Assembly: GCF_900112255.1 (NCBI RefSeq)
Contig: NZ_FOLE01000007.1
Span: 186,001-250,000, forward strand
Length of the DNA: 64,000 nt
From: Flexibacter flexilis DSM 6793
Lineage (GTDB): Bacteria > Bacteroidota > Bacteroidia > Cytophagales > Flexibacteraceae
Direction: 5' to 3'
Made by a program: the position numbers and the translations under genes. Position 1 is the stretch's first letter. Every line of letters starts with the position of its first letter. The notes under the pieces were generated by a model. It searched no databases, was not told where the DNA came from, and worked only from the letters and a program-made list of their open reading frames with translations. This document shows positions 18,276-25,616 of this stretch, one piece after another.

Positions 18276-21077
18276 TTATTCAGCAATAACAATGCGGCGA
18301 GTGCTTACAGCCTTGCCATCAACACTTGTCATTTTCACTACATACAAGCCAGCAGACAAATGCGCTACATTCAATGTGGTAGCACCTTCAATATTTGTTT
18401 GCATTACTACTTGGCCTGCTGCATTGATAAGAGAAACCACTTGTTTAGTAGTTGTTTCTGGCGCAATGTGCAACACCGAAGTAGCTGGACTTGGGTAAAC
18501 TTGCAAGTTTTCTTTGATGCTTGGTTTGGTAGCTACAAGCAATTCAATATCAGCATCGCGACGTGGATACACTTGGTAACCAGCTGTATATGGGTTTGAG
18601 TTATCAAACTGATAAGAAATACCTGTCAATTTGAATGCACCTACAGGGCGAGCCAACGTAACACCAGCATCTGCATCTACACGAATATCCACTGAATCTG
18701 TGGTCGATGCACCTACATAAGCACGAGCCGTAAAGCTGCTTGTTGCTGGGCTTGTCCATGGAGATGCTGCCGTTAGTGTCAAACTTTCAAAATGCACTAA
18801 TTTTGCTTCTGTGGCTTCACTTAACATTGTTACTACTTGTGGCGCGTACAACGGACGAGCTGTTGCCAACACAGATACCGTATCTACTACGATTTCTGTC
18901 AAACCATTGTATTGAGTTACTACGCCATGCGCACGAACAGAATCGCCTTCTGTTACTGTATATGGAGCAGAAGCAAGAGCAGATGATTTAAACACAATAA
19001 CACTACCAGTATAATCAGAAATTGCAAACTCAAGACCCGCTGGGCGGAAGTTTGGAGAATGTACAACACCTGTTACTACTACCGTTTTGTTCAAAGAATC
19101 AGCTACACCGCTTGCATTTACACCACGCAAAGAGCCGATTGTGCGGTAAAGTGAAGGAGCAGCAGTTGAGCCAGACGTACCGTTTGCTGTAATAGTTGCA
19201 GTTGCTGAGGTTGCACCTGTACTTGCGGCTGTCAAGGTTGCTGTAATAGCCCCCGCCACTGTCGGCGCAAATTTTACAAACACTTTACCAGATACGCTAC
19301 CAGAAGCAGGCGTAAACGGTACATTTGCCACAGCCGAGAAATTAGCACTATCTGCCGAAAGTTCTACTCCAGCACTAACACTCACATTTACAACATCTGT
19401 AAGGTTAGAACCTGTTACTTTCACGCCTTTGATAACAGTAGAACCAACTGTTACGTTGCCAAATGCAACGGTAGTTGGTGCTACCACCACAGTTGGCGAA
19501 GAAGCAAGCAACTGAATATCAGCATCGCGACGTGGATACACTTGGTAACCAGCTGTATATGGGTTTGAGTTATCAAACTGATAAGAAATACCTGTCAATT
19601 TGAATGCACCTACAGGGCGAGCCAACGTAACACCAGCATCTGCATCTACACGAATATCCACTGAATCTGTGGTCGATGCACCTACATAAGCACGAGCCGT
19701 AAAGCTGCTTGTTGCTGGGCTTGTCCATGGAGATGCTGCCGTTAGTGTCAAACTTTCAAAATGCACTAATTTTGCTTCTGTGGCTTCACTTAACATCGTT
19801 ACTACTTGTGGCGCGTACAACGGACGAGCTGTTGCCAACACAGATACCGTATCTACTACAATTTCTATCAAACCATTGTATTGAGTTACTACGCCATGCG
19901 CACGAACAGAATCGCCTTCTGTTACTGTATATGGAGCAGAAGCAAGAGCAGATGATTTAAACACAATAACACTACCAGTATAATCAGCAATTGCAAACTC
20001 AAGACCCGCTGGGCGGAAGTTTGGAGAATGTACAATACCTGTTACTACTACCGTTTTGTTCAAAGAATCAGCTACACCGCTTGCATTTACACCACGCAAA
20101 GAGCCGATAGTCCGGTACAATGGATTAGCAGAAGGAGTAACAGCATCAACACCATTAGCTGTAATTGTTGCCATAACATCAGCAGCACCTGTACTTGTAG
20201 CCATAAGCATTGAAGTAACAGAACCTACTGCCGTTGGCGCAAATTTTACGAACACTTTACCAGATACGCTACCAGAAGCAGGCGTAAACGGTACATTTGC
20301 CACAGCCGAGAAATTAACACTATCTGCCGAAAGCTCTACACCAGCACTAACACTCACGTTCACTACGTCTGTAAGGTTAGAGCCTGTTACTTTCACGCCT
20401 TTGATAACAGTAGAACCAACTGTTACGTTGCCAAATGCAACGGTTGCAGGTACAACCATTACCACAGGAACAGGTGTACCTGCTTGTACAAATGCACCAA
20501 ATACACGTACACTATCCACACGCCAAGTACCTGCAGTAGCTTCTGCCGCGTAACCAAACAAGCGAACACCAACGCTATCAGAGATATTAGCAAATGTAGA
20601 ACCTGTAAATTCTGTTTTTTGGTTTATGCGTGTATTCGTATTATCCTCAACTGTAAATTCTTTTACAGCCGTAGCATAGCTATCAAGGCTTGTATAAACA
20701 GCCCATTTGGTGATACCAGTGCCAGAACGTCTTTCATTTAGTACAAGGCTATCCAAACGAAATACATAACCAGCCGCAGGTTTTACCGAAAATTGATAAT
20801 AATCACCATCGTTTTTAGATACATCGGTTGTCCAATCAGAAGAAGTGAATGTACCTACTGAGCCAGGAGAAGCTGGTTTATTAATGCCAGGTCCACGATA
20901 AAAAGCACTAAATGAACCATTGGCAGGTTGCGCATCGGCAGGCCATGAGTCTGTAGAGTTATTATTACCCGCAAAGCCATATCCTCCCAATGGTTGAGCA
21001 ATCGCATCTACTTGCATCAGGCTCACCAATGTAAGAGCCAATGCAACTAATGAAGTTTTTTGAAGAAATTGAAACAT
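18276..21077 (-). CDS. secreted modular protein with internal duplication and type IX sorting domain
   Basis: From the ATG at 21077 the product has 933 residues; the extra 15 codons upstream look non-coding. Order: signal peptide (to about 28); an N-terminal beta-rich domain (about 30-200); an Ig-like domain (VAFGNVTVGSTVIKGVKVTG); an OB-fold-like domain similar to DUF5689 or nuclease-associated OB domains (LYRTIGSLRGVNASGVADSL); then a second Ig-like and OB-like pair nearly identical to the first; and a C-terminal type A type IX secretion domain (ENLQVYPSPATSVLHI ... RRIVIAE). It is probably exported across the outer membrane by type IX secretion and either released or anchored. No catalytic site is recognised. 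A -7 element TAAATTTG lies at 21122-21129. Confidence 0.85.
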   Translation of the reverse strand: MFQFLQKTSLVALALTLVSLMQVDAIAQPLGGYGFAGNNNSTDSWPADAQPANGSFSAFYRGPGINKPASPGSVGTFTSSDWTTDVSKNDGDYYQFSVKPAAGYVFRLDSLVLNERRSGTGITKWAVYTSLDSYATAVKEFTVEDNTNTRINQKTEFTGSTFANISDSVGVRLFGYAAEATAGTWRVDSVRVFGAFVQAGTPVPVVMVVPATVAFGNVTVGSTVIKGVKVTGSNLTDVVNVSVSAGVELSADSVNFSAVANVPFTPASGSVSGKVFVKFAPTAVGSVTSMLMATSTGAADVMATITANGVDAVTPSANPLYRTIGSLRGVNASGVADSLNKTVVVTGIVHSPNFRPAGLEFAIADYTGSVIVFKSSALASAPYTVTEGDSVRAHGVVTQYNGLIEIVVDTVSVLATARPLYAPQVVTMLSEATEAKLVHFESLTLTAASPWTSPATSSFTARAYVGASTTDSVDIRVDADAGVTLARPVGAFKLTGISYQFDNSNPYTAGYQVYPRRDADIQLLASSPTVVVAPTTVAFGNVTVGSTVIKGVKVTGSNLTDVVNVSVSAGVELSADSANFSAVANVPFTPASGSVSGKVFVKFAPTVAGAITATLTAASTGATSATATITANGTSGSTAAPSLYRTIGSLRGVNASGVADSLNKTVVVTGVVHSPNFRPAGLEFAISDYTGSVIVFKSSALASAPYTVTEGDSVRAHGVVTQYNGLTEIVVDTVSVLATARPLYAPQVVTMLSEATEAKLVHFESLTLTAASPWTSPATSSFTARAYVGASTTDSVDIRVDADAGVTLARPVGAFKLTGISYQFDNSNPYTAGYQVYPRRDADIELLVATKPSIKENLQVYPSPATSVLHIAPETTTKQVVSLINAAGQVVMQTNIEGATTLNVAHLSAGLYVVKMTSVDGKAVSTRRIVIAE
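18536..20443 (-). repeat. tandem duplication of about 940 bases inside the secreted protein gene
   Basis: Copy one is about 18536-19471 and copy two about 19505-20443, offset 969-972 bases. By eye the first about 600 bases (18541-19140 against 19510-20109) differ at only about six positions, and the last about 200 are almost identical. A middle stretch of about 120 bases (19141-19260 against 20110-20232) is strongly diverged. Confidence 0.95.
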
Positions 21078-21188
21078 AAAATAATATTTACCGTTTGTAA
21101 ATAATTGATATAGAATTGGCACAAATTTAATAAGAAGGCCAATACGTTACGGCGAGTGCAGATTATTATTTTGTTATTTCTACCAACT

Positions 21189-21220
21189 AAAAAACACAAC
21201 CGTTTCTAGTTGTGTTTTTT
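21189..21220 (-). terminator. rho-independent terminator after hemC
   Basis: AAAAAACACAAC (21189-21200) and GTTGTGTTTTTT (21209-21220) form a 12-base-pair perfect stem with an eight-base loop, 25 bases after the hemC stop. Confidence 0.9.
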
Positions 21221-21244
21221 ACAATATTTAACACTGTAATTATA

Positions 21245-22186
21245 CTAACGTTTTGCTTTTTTAATTTCTTCCAAAACCGCTGCACCACCTGCTGCCAGTA
21301 CAGTTTGCGCCACAGCCACACCCAATTCTGCGGCTTGCAATGGCGTTGTAACCGTATTAAGTTGCTGGTGTTGTATCAATTCTTTGCCATCCAAAGAAAT
21401 TACTCCACCGTGCAACGCAATATTTTCAGCATTTTCCCAACGCGCCAAACCAAAAACAGGCACACTGCAACCGCCTTGCATTCTATTCAAAAAGGCACGT
21501 TCGGCCAACAAGCAAAGTTCCGTAGCAGCATGATTACAGAGGCGGCGAACCGCTTCTTTTTTCTCTGGGGCTAAATTTTTGGCCGATTCAATCGCTACGC
21601 TTCCTTGCCCAACGGCTGGTGTAAATTCTGCCAACGGCAAAAGACGCACGATGCGTTCATCGTATTTCATGCGATGCACGCCCGCAAACGCCAACAAAAG
21701 CGCGTTGCAATGTCCGTCAGCTAATTTTTTGAAACGCGTTTGCAGATTACCGCGAGCTTCAACTAATTGTATATGAGGAAAATAACGGCGCATCATGGCC
21801 ACACGGCGCGTAGAAGATGTCCCCACAACCAACGGTTTAGAAGTGTCTTCCAACGTAAAATCTTTGTCGAAACTCACAACCACATCGTTTACCGTTTCGC
21901 GTTCGGTGAAGGCCAACACTTCAAAATCTTCGTGCAAATCAGATTGCAAATCTTTGGCACTGTGTACGGCAATGTCTATGCTTCCGTCGCGCAACTGGTC
22001 TTCCAATTCTTCCGTAAAAACGCCTTTGCTGCCAATTTTGGCAAGGCTAACGTCCAGAATCTTATCGCCTTTGGTTTCAATAATCACAATCTCGGTTTCA
22101 AGACCGCCCTCGCGCAAAACTTGCTCAATATAATAGGCTTGCCACAAAGCCAATTGGCTTCCGCGCGTGCCGATGCGTATTTTCAT
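21245..22186 (-). CDS. hemC: hydroxymethylbilane synthase (porphobilinogen deaminase)
   Basis: HemC joins four porphobilinogen units into hydroxymethylbilane in heme synthesis. The 313-residue protein (ATG at 22186; a TTG nine bases upstream is less likely) has RIGTRGSQLALWQA at the start, the arginine-rich GTSSTRRVAMMRRYFP, EARGNLQTR, and Cys240 in MQGGCSVPV, which holds the dipyrromethane cofactor. It stands alone, without other hem genes nearby, though it would feed the heme-rich respiratory complexes encoded to its left. Confidence 0.97.
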   Translation of the reverse strand: MKIRIGTRGSQLALWQAYYIEQVLREGGLETEIVIIETKGDKILDVSLAKIGSKGVFTEELEDQLRDGSIDIAVHSAKDLQSDLHEDFEVLAFTERETVNDVVVSFDKDFTLEDTSKPLVVGTSSTRRVAMMRRYFPHIQLVEARGNLQTRFKKLADGHCNALLLAFAGVHRMKYDERIVRLLPLAEFTPAVGQGSVAIESAKNLAPEKKEAVRRLCNHAATELCLLAERAFLNRMQGGCSVPVFGLARWENAENIALHGGVISLDGKELIQHQQLNTVTTPLQAAELGVAVAQTVLAAGGAAVLEEIKKAKR

Positions 22187-22205
22187 TTTTATCAAATATT
22201 TATAA

Positions 22206-22229
22206 AGAAAAAAGAGCCTTCAAGCTCTT
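22206..22229 (-). terminator. rho-independent terminator after clpS
   Basis: AAGAGC (22212-22217) pairs with GCTCTT (22224-22229); the minus strand continues with TTTTTTC. It separates clpS from hemC. Confidence 0.75.
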
Positions 22230-22251
22230 ATAACATTGATTTACAATAAGT

Positions 22252-22527
22252 TTAAAGAACTTCTGCCGAAATTCCACGCTGACAAATAGCATTGCGCATA
22301 GCGGCCAACTCATTAAACTCGCCGTGCTTTACCGTGCATTTACCTTTGTAATGAATCAGAATTGTGCATTGTTCGGCTTGTTCGGGCGTATGCCGACACA
22401 CTTTTATAAGCGTTTCGATGACGTGGTCAAAGGTATTGACATCATCATTAAAAACCACCAAATCATAATTTTCCTCTTCCAGCTCGCCTGTCAGTAGGTC
22501 GTGTTCTTCTTTCCAAATCGGATTCAT
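22252..22527 (-). CDS. clpS: ATP-dependent Clp protease adaptor ClpS
   Basis: ClpS brings N-degron substrates to the ClpA/ClpC unfoldase. The 91-residue protein has the signature VVFNDDVNTFDHVIETL, where the asparagine-aspartate pair contacts the substrate N-terminus, and the C-terminal helix with HYKGKCTVKHGEF. The ATG at 22527 is preferred to a GTG two codons upstream. It is monocistronic: own promoter at 22559-22590 and a terminator on each side. Confidence 0.95.
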   Translation of the reverse strand: MNPIWKEEHDLLTGELEEENYDLVVFNDDVNTFDHVIETLIKVCRHTPEQAEQCTILIHYKGKCTVKHGEFNELAAMRNAICQRGISAEVL

Positions 22528-22558
22528 AGGCACAAAATATGTGAAGATTTACAACACA

Positions 22559-22590
22559 CAAATATACTATCCTTATCAGGCATTTACAAA
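22559..22590 (-). promoter_or_regulatory. clpS promoter
   Basis: Minus strand TTTG (22590-22587), 20 bases, TATATTTG (22566-22559): a good match to the Bacteroidota consensus with a one-base longer spacer. Confidence 0.7.
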
Positions 22591-22593
22591 AAC

Positions 22594-22626
22594 AAAAAGC
22601 CACCTAACAAAAGTTAGATGGCTTTT
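22594..22626 (-). terminator. rho-independent terminator after the OmpA/LysM protein gene
   Basis: AAAAAGCCACCTAAC (22594-22608) and GTTAGATGGCTTTT (22613-22626) form a long stem with a single G-U pair on the minus strand and a short loop. It lies 28 bases after the stop. Confidence 0.85.
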
Positions 22627-22654
22627 CAGACAAAAGAGCAGAAGCTATAATTTA

Positions 22655-25261
22655 TTATTTTTTAACTTTCAAAACCATGCGTTCAAACAGCATATAGCTA
22701 TCCAAGCCGTTAAGTTCTTTTAGTTCTTGTGGTTTCATTCCGAAACGTGTTGCGATTGAGTACATTGTATCGCCTTCGCGCACCACATAAGTAGAACCAT
22801 CAGTAGAGGCCTCTGCATCGCCGTGACGTTTTACTTTCAATTTTTGGCCAACATTGATTTGGTTTGAGTTCAAACCATTCAAATCCATCAACTCATCTAC
22901 GGTCATACCGTACATACGCGAGATAGAGAACAATGTATTTTGTGGCTCAACTGTGTAAAGTTCTTCTCCGTCAGACAATGGGCCAGCCGAACTTGCAGAA
23001 GCACCACCGCTTGTTTTAGAAGATGCACCTTTAAATTTCTTGCTTGATTCTACCATCGAAACAGGAGCAACTACGCCTTCTTCACCAATACGACGCACGC
23101 GCAATGGTTTGTACGCTTGCAACTCATCAGAATCTAGGTTGTTCAAAGCCTTCAACTCATCTGCCGTCATACCAAATTGTTTAGCTACTTGGTTTATAGA
23201 GGCTTTGTTTGGCTGCACCACATAAGCCATCGTTGTTGCTTTGTAGCCTGGGCCACCTACGATATAAAATTCTACGCGGCGATTCAATTGGCGACCTACA
23301 ATATTATTGTTAGAAACCATTGGCTTGCTCGAACCCAAAGCGTTTACCACAAGGCGTGTGTTGTCAAGGCCTTTTTGCGTCAAATAGTTTTTGGCGGCCT
23401 CTCCACGTTGTTGCGAAATTTGTTGGTTCACATCGCTGCTACCTACGTTATCGGTGTTCGCATTGATTTCGATTTGTACCTCTGGGTATTGGTTAGCATA
23501 TTCAAACAAATCATCCAATACTTTGGTAGCCTCTGGGCGCAAATCAGCTTTAGCAAAATCAAAGTAAATATTTTCGAACAATGTAGTAGAAGACTTTTGT
23601 TTAGAGCCTTTTACTTTTACATTTTTAACATTGTATTTACCCTTTTTAGTAACTTTTGCGTTTTTCTCGTCAGCCACAGCCACCGTCAAATCTTGGTCGG
23701 CAGCTAAGTTATCCATACGGAATTTACCATCGTTATTGGTTTCTGTCGTTTTAACCGTTTTACCAGAGCTATCTTGTAAAGCTACAGTTACGTCTGAGGC
23801 AGGTTGCTGTGTATTGGCATCCACCAACGTCCCTTCCACCGAAACGCTTTGATAACCAGCAATTCCCAAAGAATCTTTAGCGATAGCAGCAATAACAGAG
23901 TTTCCTTTCGTTGTAATTTTATACAAATAAATATCGTCTTGGCCTATGCCGCCTTCGCGGTTAGAAGACAAGTAGCCATACTTTTCGCCTAACACAAAGT
24001 AAAAGTCATCACGATTGGAGTTGAATGGCAAACCAGCATTTTGAACTTTAGAGAAAGCCTCACCCGAAGCCATAAACACGTCCAATCCACCAAAACCTTC
24101 GTGGCCGTTAGAGGCGAAGAAAAGTGTGTGTTCTGGTGCGTAGTAGCATGGCGACATATCAATATAAGGCGTGTTTACGGCAGCCAAGTTTACGGCAGTG
24201 CCCCAATTTTCGCCAGTTTTGGCATCTCCGCCGCTTTGCAACACAGAGTACCAAATATCATTCATGCCTTTGCCCCCTGGACGCACCGAAACAAAGAAAA
24301 GCGTATCGCCTAACGCATTAAGCGCAGGTTGTTTGCTCGAATAGCTTGGTGCGTTTACGTTAGCGTTCAAAGCCACAGGTTTTTGCCATTTGCCATCTTT
24401 TTTTACCGAAAGAAAAATTTGGCAAACTTCTCCAGCACAAGAAGTATAATAATATTTTGTTTTATCTTTAGAGAAAACACCAGCACCATCATTTTCGATA
24501 GTGTTCAGGTCGTCAAAGTTATCAGAGGCTTTATTTGGACTCCAAACACCATTGTTCAACACAAAGCGGAAGTTATCGCTAAACACGCCACCCATACGCG
24601 GGTCTTTTTCACCGCCTTTAGCACCAGGGCGAGCAGATGTAAGCACGATAGAGGAGTCATTCTCATAAATAGCAGGTGCGTAATCCGAATAATCCGAGTT
24701 TACAGGACGGCTCAACACTTTAAATTCGTAGTCACGTTGTGGTTTTTTCATTTCGATCAAAGCCACATCACAACCTTTTTGCTCCAACTTTGCGTGTTCT
24801 AACATTACTTTATCCTCGTCGTTGGCAGGCTGGAACGTAGAAGTAAAACCCTCAAAAACAGGCTTAGCTTCTTCGTATTTGCCATTAGTTTTGAGCATGC
24901 TCGCATACCAGAATGAAGACAAAGGAAATTCTTTCGCAGCAGACGAAGTAGCTACTTTGCCGTAGGCCTTTTCTGCTTTATTGTAATCAAAGTACGCACG
25001 ATATGCATCACCTAAGCGATATGCCGCATAAAAATCGTTAGGATCATCTTTGAGGGCTTTATTATAATATTCTGCGGCTAAATAATACTCCTCGTTATCA
25101 TAATATCGGTCGCCAATTTTTGCGCCAGATGATATTTTTCTTTTGGTTTTAGACGCTGCTGTTTTTTTACTCTTACTACCTTTTTTCTGTGCCAATGCAG
25201 GTTGGGCACCTAACATCCCCACTACGCCTAGCACCAAAAATGCGTACAAAAATCGCTTCAT
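22655..25261 (-). CDS. envelope protein with TPR, PD40 repeats, OmpA domain and three LysM-like units
   Basis: From the ATG at 25261 the product has 868 residues. Order: signal peptide (to about 24); TPR-like helices (about 45-140); PD40/beta-propeller strands (about 190-430, for example APAIYENDSSIVLTSARPG); a carboxypeptidase-regulatory-like Ig domain (about 470-540); an OmpA-like peptidoglycan-binding domain (about 565-680, with YFDFAKADLRPEA and NRRVEFYIVG); then three LysM-type units (YVVQPNKASINQVAKQFGM, LYTVEPQNTLFSISRMYGM, YVVREGDTMYSIATRFGM), the first degenerate. The TPR-PD40-OmpA core resembles PorE-like proteins of the type IX secretion envelope. It probably ties an outer-membrane complex to the cell wall. 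The triple LysM end is unusual. Confidence 0.88.
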   Translation of the reverse strand: MKRFLYAFLVLGVVGMLGAQPALAQKKGSKSKKTAASKTKRKISSGAKIGDRYYDNEEYYLAAEYYNKALKDDPNDFYAAYRLGDAYRAYFDYNKAEKAYGKVATSSAAKEFPLSSFWYASMLKTNGKYEEAKPVFEGFTSTFQPANDEDKVMLEHAKLEQKGCDVALIEMKKPQRDYEFKVLSRPVNSDYSDYAPAIYENDSSIVLTSARPGAKGGEKDPRMGGVFSDNFRFVLNNGVWSPNKASDNFDDLNTIENDGAGVFSKDKTKYYYTSCAGEVCQIFLSVKKDGKWQKPVALNANVNAPSYSSKQPALNALGDTLFFVSVRPGGKGMNDIWYSVLQSGGDAKTGENWGTAVNLAAVNTPYIDMSPCYYAPEHTLFFASNGHEGFGGLDVFMASGEAFSKVQNAGLPFNSNRDDFYFVLGEKYGYLSSNREGGIGQDDIYLYKITTKGNSVIAAIAKDSLGIAGYQSVSVEGTLVDANTQQPASDVTVALQDSSGKTVKTTETNNDGKFRMDNLAADQDLTVAVADEKNAKVTKKGKYNVKNVKVKGSKQKSSTTLFENIYFDFAKADLRPEATKVLDDLFEYANQYPEVQIEINANTDNVGSSDVNQQISQQRGEAAKNYLTQKGLDNTRLVVNALGSSKPMVSNNNIVGRQLNRRVEFYIVGGPGYKATTMAYVVQPNKASINQVAKQFGMTADELKALNNLDSDELQAYKPLRVRRIGEEGVVAPVSMVESSKKFKGASSKTSGGASASSAGPLSDGEELYTVEPQNTLFSISRMYGMTVDELMDLNGLNSNQINVGQKLKVKRHGDAEASTDGSTYVVREGDTMYSIATRFGMKPQELKELNGLDSYMLFERMVLKVKK

Positions 25262-25616
25262 AACTCCTTGTTTACTTTTGATAGAACAAAATAAATAGAC
25301 TCCTTTTTTTTGGAGAGCCAAAATTATTCATTTTTCAGATGCAATGTATATTAAAGCATAAATAAATACACATTTTTTTGCAAAATCTTACACCAAGCAT
25401 AAAATATGAAGCTTACACGTATAAAAGAACATTACTATAACCAACTAATTATCAAGAAACAAACCCAAATATCCCATAAAAAAGCACGTTTCCTTTTATA
25501 ACAAAGACTATTCAAGCCTTAATCTGATTCTAACCATGCAGATACTGCAATTGTATGGCATAAAGCATTATATTGCAGCCTTTAGCCAGAATCCGTAGGT
25601 TCTAAATAAAATAGTT
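25262..25616. other. 355-base divergent intergenic region
   Basis: It lies between the OmpA/LysM gene (minus) and the sensor kinase gene (plus). A -7-like TAATTTTG (minus) lies at 25326-25319 without a clear -33 partner. A/T-rich; no open frame, repeat or plus-strand promoter match is clear. Confidence 0.7.

Noticed and set aside
18540-20443. Internal duplication considered as an insertion or mobile element
   Set aside because: Both copies stay in frame inside one reading frame, with no terminal inverted repeats, transposase or target duplication.
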